Below are positions 16,044-23,390 of a stretch of DNA of 29,347 bases, piece after piece; position 1 is the first letter of the stretch, and each line of letters starts with the position of its first letter. The DNA lies in NCBI GenBank assembly GCA_046483065.1, contig JAWODW010000057.1:1-29347 (forward strand). Direction: 5' to 3'. The notes below the pieces were generated by a model. The model saw nothing but the letters and a program-made list of their open reading frames with translations. It ran no database searches and was not told where the DNA came from. The stretch is from JAWVYT01 sp046483065 (GTDB taxonomy: Bacteria; Gemmatimonadota; Gemmatimonadetes; Longimicrobiales; RSA9). The translations under genes and the position numbers were made by a program.

Positions 16044-16540
16044 GCAACAGGCGGTGCGATCGGCGCTGCCGCGGCATCTCCAGGCGCCACGGACGCGCCG
16101 CAACAGGCGCGCCGGTCGGCCTGGCTGCGCCGGGCCTCCCTCACGCGCAACAGGCCCGCTTTGCGGGCAACAGGCGGGGCCGGGGCGGTCCCGCAGCGGC
16201 TCGGCCCATCGGGCCTCGCAACAGGCGGCGTCCCTTCAGGCCGCCGCAACGGGCCGGCCTTGGCCGGCAGAGGCTCGCTCAACTCGCAAGGGGCGCTTAC
16301 TTCGTTCCCGCTGGTCTCGCTCCTTCCTTCGCCTTCTTCCTTCGCCTTCCTGTGGACGCAGTCCGCGGGCTGCCGGGCCCGGAGGGACCGGCGGGTTGCG
16401 GAGCGAAGCGTGCCTGATGCGGCCGCAGGCCGCCTGTTGCCCGGGGCCCGCGCCGGGATAGGCATCCGCGAGGTCGGATCTCGCCGGTTGGAGAGCGTTC
16501 GCGACGAACCCGGCACCCGGGCCTGTTGCGAGGCGGGCTC
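16044..16540. repeat. Second GC-rich hairpin array with GCAACAGGC/GCCTGTTGC linkers
   Basis: GCAACAGGC occurs at 16044, 16100, 16147, 16167 and 16218 (plus a GCAACGGGC variant at 16246). The inverted form GCCTGTTGC occurs at 16432-16440 and 16521-16529. Links join different palindromes, for example CCCGC-TTT-GCGGG (16154-16166), GCGGCC-GCA-GGCCGC (16419-16433) and GGCGGGC-TCGC-GCCCGCC (about 16532-16549). The two outermost units share 17-bp blocks with the array at 2655-2889. Left-half linkers point one way and right-half linkers the other, so the whole block is roughly an inverted repeat. No gene is visible inside. Confidence 0.7.
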
Positions 16541-16564
16541 GCGCCCGCCGAGCCCTCCGACTGG

Positions 16565-16593
16565 TTGACGCAGTCCACCGGGCGGGTGATCTT
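16565..16593 (+). promoter_or_regulatory. Promoter of the structured RNA
   Basis: TTGACG (16565-16570) is a near-consensus -35; after 17 nt comes GATCTT (16588-16593), a modest -10. Transcription would begin close to 16600, exactly where the closing stem of the predicted RNA begins. Confidence 0.5.
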
Positions 16594-16599
16594 TGATGT

Positions 16600-16791
16600 G
16601 CGGTGCGCTGAAGGGACCAAATTTGAGCCGACACTACTGAAGCAGGGACCCACTTCTGCGCAGGACGTCATGCCCGTAAGACGGAAGGCGGATCGCGTGG
16701 GGAGGTCACCAGTTAATTACCAACTGGGCTTCAAATGACCCCTTCGGTGCGCCGACTGGGCCGGCCCGCGGACACGCGGGTCGGCCCTTTT
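16600..16791 (+). ncRNA. Structured stand-alone RNA, candidate 6S RNA
   Basis: No ORF precedes the strong terminator at 16758-16791, yet the sequence folds as one long rod. A 15-bp closing stem pairs 16601-16615 with 16740-16754 (three G-U pairs). After a small internal loop, 16621-16629 pairs with 16727-16736 with one bulge. A large central bubble follows (16630-16646 opposite 16708-16726), with a CCAGTT/AACTGG mini-hairpin on its 3' side. The distal arm is built from CCCAC/GTGGG (16649-16653, 16697-16701), GCG/CGC, TGCC/GGCG and CGT/ACG around the AAG loop at 16678-16680. Rod shape, central bubble with 3'-side hairpin and length of about 155-190 nt match 6S RNA, the RNA polymerase-sigma70 decoy. 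Other identities are possible, including a leader of the pterin operon. Confidence 0.55.
16758..16791 (+). terminator. Rho-independent terminator after the structured RNA
   Basis: A 13-bp stem (16758-16770 with 16775-16787, one mismatch) with a GACA loop is followed by TTTT. It lies about 100 nt upstream of the pterin operon start and about 1 kb after the last + strand gene, so it most likely ends the RNA at 16600. Confidence 0.85.
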
Positions 16792-16889
16792 AGCATACGC
16801 CTTGCGGGAGCCCCGACCGCGGGTTCAACGTACGGACGGTCGACCCCGTCAGGGGGTGGACCAGGCGTGCGGGACAGGGAGCGGAAGCT

Positions 16890-17306
16890 ATGGCACGAGT
16901 ACGGGTGACGCGGCGGCTGCACTTCGCCGCGGCGCATCAGCTGGCGCGGCCGGAGTGGAGCGCCGAGAAGAATGCCGAGGTTTTCGGGCTCTGCGCGAAC
17001 CCGAACTGGCACGGCCACAACTATGAGCTGGACGTGACGGTGGACGGCGAGATCGACCCGGAGACGGGCTTCGTGCTCGACCTGAAGAAGCTGCGGGTTC
17101 TGGTGGAGGACCGGGTGATCCGCGACCTGGACCACCGGAACCTGAACCTGGATGTGGGGTGGTTGGAAGGGGTGAATCCGACCACCGAGAACCTGGTGGT
17201 GGCCATCTGGGATCGGTTGGCGGACCAGATGCCGGACGAAGTGGATCTGGTGCGGCTGGTGCTGTACGAGACGCCGCGCAACTACGTCGAGTACACGGGG
17301 GAGTGA
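16890..17306 (+). CDS. 6-pyruvoyltetrahydropterin synthase (animal-type active-site spacing)
   Basis: PTPS turns dihydroneopterin triphosphate into 6-pyruvoyltetrahydropterin, the second step of tetrahydrobiopterin synthesis. The 138-residue protein has zinc ligands His16, His41 and His43 and catalytic Cys35 in FGLCANPNWHGHNY. The Cys-x5-His-x-His spacing equals mammalian PTPS (Cys42, His48, His50) and differs from Cys-x3-His-x-His of QueD. Asp81-His82 (LDHRNLNLDV) and Glu127 (YETPRN) complete the active site, and GEIDPETGFVLDLKKL is very like the animal enzymes. ATG 16890 has a GGAAG upstream. It is first in an operon with folE, an SDR and queD. Confidence 0.9.
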   Translation: MARVRVTRRLHFAAAHQLARPEWSAEKNAEVFGLCANPNWHGHNYELDVTVDGEIDPETGFVLDLKKLRVLVEDRVIRDLDHRNLNLDVGWLEGVNPTTENLVVAIWDRLADQMPDEVDLVRLVLYETPRNYVEYTGE

Positions 17307-17377
17307 GTGAACGCGGGCGTAACGTGGGGAACGGCAGGGGAAGGTGCGTGTGGCATCGGAGACGGGAGGTGAGACCA

Positions 17378-17941
17378 ATGGCGATGGACGAGCTGGTCCG
17401 GGAGCTTCTCGGTGAGCTGGGCGAGGATCCGGAGCGGGAAGGGCTGCGGGAGACGCCGCGTCGTGTGGCCGAGAGCCTGCGGTTCCTGACCCGGGGGTAC
17501 GACCAGACGGTGGATGACGCCATCGGGGGCGCCATCTTCGGTGAGGATCACCACAACATGGTGGTGGTCAAGGACATCGAGCTGTACTCCATGTGTGAGC
17601 ACCACATGCTCCCGTTCTTCGGGAAGATCCACGTGGCGTACATCCCGAACGGCCGGATCCTGGGGCTCAGCAAGGTGCCCCGCGTGGTGGACGTGTTCGC
17701 CCGGCGGCTGCAGGTCCAGGAGCGGCTTACCGAGCAGGTGGCTGAGGCCATCATGGATACACTGGAGCCGGAAGGCGTGGCTGTGGTCTGCGAGTGCTAC
17801 CACCTGTGCATGATGATGCGCGGCGTGCAGAAGCAGAACTCCAAGACCATCACCAGCGCCATGAAGGGCGTGTTCCTCGACGATCTCAGGACGCGGGAAG
17901 AGTTCCTTCGACTGACCAGCATCAATGGCATCGTCAGTTGA
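17378..17941 (+). CDS. folE: GTP cyclohydrolase I
   Basis: FolE converts GTP to 7,8-dihydroneopterin triphosphate, the entry to folate, biopterin and 7-deazaguanine pathways. The 187-residue protein has zinc ligands Cys73 and His76 (SMCEHHMLPFFG) and Cys144 (CYHLCMMMRGVQKQNS); the 71-residue spacing equals that in E. coli FolE. PNGRILGLSKVPRVVDVFARRLQVQERLT is the standard core, and the C-terminus ends LRLTSINGIVS. ATG 17378 is chosen for the GGGAGGT 8 nt upstream; an ATG six bases later is also possible. It lies 71 nt after PTPS and its end overlaps the next gene by 17 nt. Confidence 0.95.
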   Translation: MAMDELVRELLGELGEDPEREGLRETPRRVAESLRFLTRGYDQTVDDAIGGAIFGEDHHNMVVVKDIELYSMCEHHMLPFFGKIHVAYIPNGRILGLSKVPRVVDVFARRLQVQERLTEQVAEAIMDTLEPEGVAVVCECYHLCMMMRGVQKQNSKTITSAMKGVFLDDLRTREEFLRLTSINGIVS

Positions 17942-18638
17942 TCTGGTGGGCCGCCGTGTGGTGGTCACCGGCGCGACGGGCGGGATCGGTCGGGCCATCG
18001 CTCGGCGCCTGGCAGGCACTGGCGCCGCCCTCGTCCTGATGGCCCGTGCGGCCGACCGGCTCGAGGCCGTGGCGGCGGAGCTCGACGCTACGGCGATCCC
18101 CGGCGATGCCGGCGACCCCGACGATGTGGACGGGCTCCGGGATCGGGTCGAGGCCGAGGGTGGCGCCTACGGGCTCATCAACGCGGCCGGGACCTTCGAT
18201 CTGGCCCCCGTCGCCGAGACGGACCCGGCCACGTTCGAGCGGATGATCCACGGCAACCTCCGGGCGCCGTTCCTGGTCACCCGGGCGCTCCTGCCGGGGA
18301 TGCTGGAGCGAGGAGCTGGCCACGTGCTGACCGTCGGCTCCGTGGCCGGTCGGCTGGCGCTCCCCGGCAACGGCGCCTATTCGGCCTCGAAGTTCGGGGT
18401 CCGCGGCCTCCACGAAGTCCTGCAGCTGGAGCTCCGGGGCACCGGCGTGCGTGCCACGCTCGTGGAGCCCGCTGCCACGGACACCGGGATCTGGGACCCG
18501 CTGAGGCCTGAGGACCGCGACGACCTGCCCGGTCGAAGCGACATGCTCGACCCAGACGCCGTGGCGGACGCGGTGTTCTTTGCCATTACACGGCCGCCGG
18601 ACGTCAGTGTCCCGACGGTCGCCGTTCAACGGAGTTGA
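17925..18638 (+). CDS. SDR oxidoreductase in pterin operon, candidate sepiapterin reductase
   Basis: The 237-residue classical SDR has TGATGGIG (15-22), NAAG (86-89), Ser139, Tyr152 and Lys156 (YSASK), with Arg after the second strand (MARAADR), favouring NADP(H). Sepiapterin reductase, the last enzyme of tetrahydrobiopterin synthesis, is an SDR, and the position between folE and a PTPS paralogue makes that the best guess. Sequence alone cannot separate it from other SDRs; mammalian enzymes carry an extra Asp substrate anchor near the C-terminus that I cannot assign here. The start ATG lies 17 nt inside folE, and the stop is 3 nt before queD, showing tight translational coupling. Confidence 0.7.
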   Translation: MASSVDLVGRRVVVTGATGGIGRAIARRLAGTGAALVLMARAADRLEAVAAELDATAIPGDAGDPDDVDGLRDRVEAEGGAYGLINAAGTFDLAPVAETDPATFERMIHGNLRAPFLVTRALLPGMLERGAGHVLTVGSVAGRLALPGNGAYSASKFGVRGLHEVLQLELRGTGVRATLVEPAATDTGIWDPLRPEDRDDLPGRSDMLDPDAVADAVFFAITRPPDVSVPTVAVQRS

Positions 18639-18641
18639 CCC

Positions 18642-19028
18642 ATGTACGTTGTCAGTGTTCAAGCCCACTACGACTCGGCCCACTTCCTCCGCACCTACAA
18701 GGGGAAGTGCGAGCGGCTCCACGGCCACCGCTATGTGGTGGAGGCCGCCCTCGCCGCGGAGGAGCTGAACGAGAGCGGCCTGGCCTACGACTTCGTGGAC
18801 GTGAAGAAGCACCTTCGCGCGTTGGCCGACTGGCTCGACCACCAGAACATCAACGAGCTGGAGCCCTTCACCGAGATCGAGCCGTCCGCCGAGAACCAGG
18901 CCCGGTTCTTCTTCGACCGGCTGAAGGAAGAGATGCCCGAGCATATGAAGGACGCGCTCCTCTATACCAAGGTTTGGGAGACGCCCACACAGTGGGCCCG
19001 GTACTCGGAGAAGACACTGGCGTTCTAG
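18642..19028 (+). CDS. queD: 6-carboxy-5,6,7,8-tetrahydropterin synthase (QueD-type)
   Basis: QueD converts dihydroneopterin triphosphate to 6-carboxytetrahydropterin, the first step committed to 7-deazaguanines (preQ0, queuosine). The 128-residue protein shows zinc ligands His14, His27 and His29 and catalytic Cys23 in CERLHGHRY (Cys-x3-His-x-His), Asp66-His67 (WLDHQNINEL) and Glu113 (VWETPTQWA). The compact spacing and the WETP motif separate it from the PTPS encoded first in the operon. GGAG lies 8 nt before ATG 18642. It is the last gene of the operon and is followed by a hairpin terminator. QueC and QueE are not in the window. Confidence 0.9.
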   Translation: MYVVSVQAHYDSAHFLRTYKGKCERLHGHRYVVEAALAAEELNESGLAYDFVDVKKHLRALADWLDHQNINELEPFTEIEPSAENQARFFFDRLKEEMPEHMKDALLYTKVWETPTQWARYSEKTLAF

Positions 19029-19108
19029 TGGTCGGGAGCTTTCGACCAATACACTGCATCGAAAGTTCTGGCAGGTATCGGCACAGGGGGCTGCCGCGCT
19101 CCAAACAA

Positions 19109-19136
19109 GGAGAGGTGCCTCGACGCCTCTCCCTTT
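19109..19136 (+). terminator. Terminator of the pterin operon
   Basis: GGAGAGG (19109-19115) and CCTCTCC (19126-19132) form a 7-bp stem with a 10-nt loop, then CTTT. A second inverted repeat, CTTTCGA/TCGAAAG, lies between it and the queD stop (about 19040-19066). Confidence 0.6.
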
Positions 19137-19340
19137 CCGCCTCCCTCGACCTGTAGCTGTACCTCCACTTCGTACCTCTCCGGCTCCACACCCCGGCGTC
19201 AACCAAGGAAAGGGCGAAGTACGAAGCGGAGGGCGAGGTACAGGCCGAAGGAGACGAAGACGATGAGGGCAGCGCCAGGCTGCCCGGGTGCGGCTGTCTG
19301 TGCCGCTGCGTTCCGAAGCCTGCGCAGCCGTGTACTACTA

Positions 19341-19790
19341 CTACGTGGATTCGGCCACGAACCGGAGCCGGGGAGCCACGCCCGATTCCGATCGCTCGAC
19401 CCGGACCGAAAGGTCCACTCGGACACGGCCACGCCCCTCGGCCACACACTGGCGCGTGCCGCCCAGCGGCTGCCACGTGCCCGGATCGATTCGCCACCAG
19501 ACCCGATCTCCACGAACCTGACCGGGGCCCGGACCGAAGTCCCGCAGGTACAGACGCCACGTCAGCCCCGGGTCCGACGGCGCAACCGTCACCCGGATCC
19601 GGTGCTCCTGGCCCGGCTCCAGGGCCGCCAGCGCGGGGCTTTCACGCACACGAATCTCGGCACGCGCGCCTCCGGCACCACCCCGGCCCACGTCGAGCCC
19701 GGCGCCGTAGACCACTTCGAGCCAATCGGTTCCGTGGCGCATCCTTCGACTCCGTTGCGTCTGTAGCGACCACCTCCCATTACGTCGCAA
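19341..19790 (-). pseudogene. Decayed secreted-subunit gene (lacks signal peptide)
   Basis: The frame encodes up to 149 residues, with a TTG or internal ATG (19742) as the only starts. The second half is a convincing family member: HRIRVTVAP..LTWRLYLRDFG..., VWWRIDPGTWQPLGG, GRGRVRVDLSVRVE. It follows the pattern of the secreted subunit at 20193 (FRIRVRANHAWKVVV, VEYRRLDPGAETV, GRGEVLVEVEYRRE). No signal peptide is found upstream in any frame, so export is unlikely and I read it as 5'-truncated. The frame ends in three stop codons in a row (TAGTAGTAG). In the neighbouring frame, 19199-19270 encodes a membrane segment (ALIVFVSFGLYLALRFVL), which may once have belonged to this or another gene. 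Confidence 0.5.
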
Positions 19791-20192
19791 GGCATGATCC
19801 CGTTGGCCACCGAAACGGGTGTCGAGTTCTCATCTCCCTGTGCCATAAACGGTTACGGCGGTTCGACCCGACGGACTCATCCCTGGCCATATCAGCATTT
19901 TGTAGCGGGGTAGGCCCCTTTCTGCGGGTTCCTCCATGCTGTGTACGGAATTCGGACACTGTGTGATTCCGATACAAGAACGTTGCGGTGGCCCCGGAGC
20001 CGGACCCATATTGGACGGGGTCGAGGGGCCGCAGTGTCCGGAAACCTTACACCGAGCCTCGCGGGGCCCTTGCGGCTCGACCTGACGTAAGTTGTTGTTG
20101 CTCCACGTGTTACGCCGATTCTCCCCCGGTGGCACGAGCATCGCACCTGTGTACGGCCGTACCTATGGATTTCCCCCGGACCGGGAGACGGC
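19791..20192 (+). other. Long leader region of the forward subunit gene
   Basis: There is no coding frame with native codon use. It is less GC-rich, with a possible + strand promoter near 19950-19980 (TTCGGA, 16 nt, TACAAG) set among repeats of GGAATTCGGA/GATTCCGA, and a perfect 12-bp palindrome GTACGGCCGTAC about 35 nt before the subunit start. A transcript from here would have a leader of about 200 nt; no known riboswitch motif is recognised. Confidence 0.4.
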
Positions 20193-20684
20193 ATGGGCCT
20201 TCGGGCCGCGTTGGACGCAGAACGGGATCGGCAGCCGGGCAGCCGGCGTGGCCGGGCCATGCGTGCGTCCACCGTATTTGCCCCGGTCCTTGCCGTGCTC
20301 CTGGCCGGTCCTCTGGGTGCGCAGCAGTCGGCCACGAGTACGGCGGTGGTCCAGGTCCCGTCGATCTCGCAGCTCGATGTGGCGTCCCATGAGAGGCTGG
20401 CGGCGGAAGCCGGTGAGCAGGCGGGCGTGTTCCGGATCCGGGTGCGTGCGAACCACGCGTGGAAGGTGGTCGTGACGGCGCCGGTGGGCATCGACGGGTC
20501 GGTGTACGTGCGGGCAACGGAACACGGCCCGGTGGAGTACCGGCGCCTGGATCCGGGCGCCGAGACGGTGGTGGCCTCCGGCGGGCGGGGTGAGGTGCTG
20601 GTGGAGGTGGAGTACCGTCGGGAGGGGGACGCGGCCGTGATCGCGTCGGCCCCGCTGATCTACACGCTGGCCGCCCTCGACTAG
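20193..20684 (+). CDS. Secreted beta-rich subunit (fimbrial/spore-coat-U-like)
   Basis: This exported protein has a signal peptide MRASTVFAPVLAVLLAGPLGAQQ (from Met23) and a mature part of about 118 residues of alternating strands: STAVVQVPSISQLDV, FRIRVRANHAWKVVVTAP, VEYRRLDPG, EVLVEVEYRREGD, ASAPLIYTLAALD. The layout matches the pilin-like product at 24704 (opening ATVNIPQVLSI, ending TITYTVVAN). I infer a surface-fibre subunit. ATG 20193 has an excellent GGGAG 6 nt upstream; ATG 20259 gives a more ordinary signal peptide. It converges on the barrel-protein gene, with 54 nt between stops, and stands apart from the reverse-strand operon. Confidence 0.65.
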   Translation: MGLRAALDAERDRQPGSRRGRAMRASTVFAPVLAVLLAGPLGAQQSATSTAVVQVPSISQLDVASHERLAAEAGEQAGVFRIRVRANHAWKVVVTAPVGIDGSVYVRATEHGPVEYRRLDPGAETVVASGGRGEVLVEVEYRREGDAAVIASAPLIYTLAALD

Positions 20685-20738
20685 CCGGCCCTTGCGCGGC
20701 GGGTCGTTCTCTCTAGTCGTGCCCGCTGGTCGATCTCA

Positions 20739-23387
20739 CTAGTCGTTCTCGAAGAACTGGAACGCGCCCCCGTCCCCGCCCATGCGGATCGTGCGTCGTC
20801 GGAGCGGCACGGCGAGGGCCTCCGTGCGGCTTTCGCCCGGCTCGAGGTCGACTTCCATGAGCACCTGTGCGTCGGTAGCCCGGCCGCCCTGGCCGGTGGG
20901 CCGGGCGGTGATGGCATAGTGGCCGGGCAGGAGCCCTGTGATCCGGGCCCGGCCCCGGGCATCGGCGATGACGGTGCGCTCCCACCCCTGGTCTCCGGTA
21001 AGGGTGACGGTGACGTTCGCGCCCACCGCTTCGGCGGGGTCCCGCTCGCCGTCCTCGTCGCGGTCGAGGAACAGGTCGAGGGTCAGGGTGGCGGTCCGGA
21101 CCAGCGGGATCGCGGCGTCGCCGCGGGTGGGGAGCGACACACCGGGTGCCACGACGAGCCCGACGGGCAGGGTCCCGGAGCTGAGGCGGAGCCGCTCGCC
21201 GGCGGCATCGCGGAAGGCGAAGCGGCCCTCGTCGTCTGACTCGGTGGACAGGTAGCCCACGGCCAGCCCGACACCGGACACGGTCGGTTCGCCGGGGTCG
21301 AAGGCGCCATTGTGGTTGGCGTCCTCGAATACGACGCCCCGCAGGTCAGGCTGCCGGACCACGGGGAGCGGCAGGTTGAGGCGACGGCTGAGGCCGAGGG
21401 AGAAGACCCAGTTGTCGCGGTCGAACCCGGGGCGAGCGGAAGCGCCGATGTGGACGGAGAGGTTGCGCTGGGCCTGGATCTCCGCGCCGGACCAGAAGGT
21501 AGTGGTCAGCCGGGCCATGAAGGCGCTGGCGGTCAGCCCGCCGGAGACCTCCACCGGTCCGACCCCGACGGTGCCGCCGCCGTTGAAGGTGGTGGTCTCC
21601 AGGCCGGGACGGACGGTATGCTGGATCCGGAGCCATCCCCAGCGCCGGTTGCCGTGGAGGCGGACGCCCGTGGCGGCGGAGCGGTAGGCGCCGGTGGCGC
21701 CGGCGTCGGAGGAGTGCCCGACCTCGAGGTCGGACTGGAAGGCCAGCCGGCCCCAGCTGTAGAGGCCCTCGAACCGGACGGTGCGACGACTCAGCTCGAA
21801 GGCGCCGCCCTCGTATCGGGTCTGCCGGTCGCTGTAGTTGCCGTGGAGCTGCAGCTGCAGGTCGCCGACGCCGACGCGCACACCGGCGTTGGCCGCCCGG
21901 GACGTGCTGCGGGACCCGTTCCCGAGGAGGTTCTGCTCGACGTCGTGGCCCCAGGCGACGAGGTAGACCGAGGGGGCCACCCGGGCCGAGACGGACGCGG
22001 CGAGCTCGTTGCCCTGCCCGCCGGGGCTCGCCACGGCGTCGGGGACGCGGCGAAGTCGGACCCGACCGGTCACGGAACCCGTGCTCAGGCCGTAGCGGGC
22101 ATCCACGGCGGGGCCGAACCGCTGGAGCGAGTCGGCGGCGGTGAAGCGGAGCGCCGTGGCCTCCACGCTGCCCTGGTGGATGCCCCGGGCCCCGGACCAT
22201 CGGAGTCCGGCGCCGGTGGCCCGGGTCGAGGCCAGCGTGGTGCGTCCGGGCTGGAGCATGTCGCCGGCCAGCGCGGTGAAGGCGCCCCAGCGGGTTGCGA
22301 TCTCGGTCTCGCCGTGGAGCATGTGGCCGCCATCGATGCCGCCGCCGAAGCTGGTGGGCAGCGCGGTGATAGCCCGGAAGGCCAGCGGTCCGTCCGGGTC
22401 GTATTCGGCCCGGACGCCCCGGGCCTGGCGGAGGGAACCGCTGAGCGTGGTCTCGAATCCGTAGACGTCCCCGGCGTCGACCTGCAGGTCGGGCCGGATC
22501 AGGGAGGCCCGAAGCCGGGCGCCGGCGGCCTGCCGCTGCAGCGACGGGTCCACCACGTCAGCGATGTGCCGCAGGTCGAGACGGAAGCGCGTGTCCGGGC
22601 CGATGCTGCCCGCCCCGCTCAGGGCGACCACAGGACCGGCGTCCCGACCGAGCGACTGCCCGACGAAGAGCGACGAAGGCACGTGGGCCAGGTCGCCGAG
22701 CCACCCGGCGCTGGACACCACCATGAGGTTCACGGTCTCCGTGGCCTCGGCGGCGGCGCTCCGGGCGGTGACCAGCACCACCTGGCGGTCGCCGGGCCCG
22801 GTCGAGACCGGGGCGGCCAGCCGGATCCGGCCCTGGATCCCCTCGCCGGGTTGCAGGACCAGGCGCGGGGCGTCGAGTGCCGACCACCCTTCCGCCGCCT
22901 GGACGTTCAGGTAGACGGTGTCGGCCACATTGCCCCGGTTCCGCAGCGTGTAAGGGAGGCCGACCACGGCGTCGGGAGCGACGGTCAGCTCGTCGATCTC
23001 GAGCCGGAACGTGACCTCCCGCTGCTCGCGGACGTCGATCACGAGGTCGTGAACCCGGGCGGGGCCGCCGGCGATGCGGACGGACAGCGTGCCCGCCACC
23101 CCCCGGCCCGCCGGGAGCTGGGCCGGCGTGGCGAACGTCACCGGGATGATGAAGCGGTCGTCCAGGCGCGCGACCCGGCCCTCGAGGGGCGCGAACGACT
23201 GGTACTCCGCACCGAGGCTCACGGCGTAGGCGGCCGAGTCGACGCCCTCCGGCGCTGGGACCTGGGCGACGATGGTGGTTACGGCCCCCGCGTCGATCTC
23301 GGGGACCGGCAGCGGCCGGGCCTCCTGCGCGTGCACGGGAAGCGCGCACGCGAGCAGGAGCACACCGGGGAGCCAGCCCGTGCGCAC
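20739..23387 (-). CDS. Outer-membrane barrel protein with Ig-like and SdrD/Cna-B-like domains; usher-like
   Basis: The 882-residue protein starts with a signal peptide (cleavage after ALPVHA, residue 20). Residues about 25-125 and 127-225 look like beta-sandwich domains; the second (LPYTLRNRGNVADTVYLNV...VLQPGEGIQGRI) resembles NEW3/CARDB-type Ig-like domains. Residues about 230-670 alternate hydrophobic and polar residues with many aromatic strand ends, as in a large beta-barrel. Residues 681-770 and 770-882 start with GVVFEDANHNGAFDPGE and LFLDRDEDGERDPAE, the calcium-site pattern of SdrD B-like/Cna-B domains. It follows pilin, chaperone and subunit genes, so I infer it plays the usher role of fibre export, although no canonical usher signature is seen. 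GTG start, 3 nt after the previous stop. Confidence 0.7.
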   Translation of the reverse strand: MRTGWLPGVLLLACALPVHAQEARPLPVPEIDAGAVTTIVAQVPAPEGVDSAAYAVSLGAEYQSFAPLEGRVARLDDRFIIPVTFATPAQLPAGRGVAGTLSVRIAGGPARVHDLVIDVREQREVTFRLEIDELTVAPDAVVGLPYTLRNRGNVADTVYLNVQAAEGWSALDAPRLVLQPGEGIQGRIRLAAPVSTGPGDRQVVLVTARSAAAEATETVNLMVVSSAGWLGDLAHVPSSLFVGQSLGRDAGPVVALSGAGSIGPDTRFRLDLRHIADVVDPSLQRQAAGARLRASLIRPDLQVDAGDVYGFETTLSGSLRQARGVRAEYDPDGPLAFRAITALPTSFGGGIDGGHMLHGETEIATRWGAFTALAGDMLQPGRTTLASTRATGAGLRWSGARGIHQGSVEATALRFTAADSLQRFGPAVDARYGLSTGSVTGRVRLRRVPDAVASPGGQGNELAASVSARVAPSVYLVAWGHDVEQNLLGNGSRSTSRAANAGVRVGVGDLQLQLHGNYSDRQTRYEGGAFELSRRTVRFEGLYSWGRLAFQSDLEVGHSSDAGATGAYRSAATGVRLHGNRRWGWLRIQHTVRPGLETTTFNGGGTVGVGPVEVSGGLTASAFMARLTTTFWSGAEIQAQRNLSVHIGASARPGFDRDNWVFSLGLSRRLNLPLPVVRQPDLRGVVFEDANHNGAFDPGEPTVSGVGLAVGYLSTESDDEGRFAFRDAAGERLRLSSGTLPVGLVVAPGVSLPTRGDAAIPLVRTATLTLDLFLDRDEDGERDPAEAVGANVTVTLTGDQGWERTVIADARGRARITGLLPGHYAITARPTGQGGRATDAQVLMEVDLEPGESRTEALAVPLRRRTIRMGGDGGAFQFFEND

Positions 23388-23390
23388 GGG

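Noticed and set aside
16044..16540. Possible CRISPR array or coding region
   Set aside because: The repeated 9-mer is too short, occurs in both orientations at irregular spacing and the intervals are palindromes; all frames give Arg/Ala/Gly-rich shadow proteins.
16600..16791. Folate, preQ1, cobalamin or TPP riboswitch for the pterin operon
   Set aside because: None of the conserved core sequences of those classes that I know is present, and the terminator would separate the RNA from the operon by about 100 nt. A leader role is not fully excluded.
16600..16791. tmRNA, SRP RNA or RNase P RNA
   Set aside because: There is no CCA-ended tRNA-like end, no GGTCAGG/AGCAGC SRP core and no GAGGAAAGTCC RNase P core.
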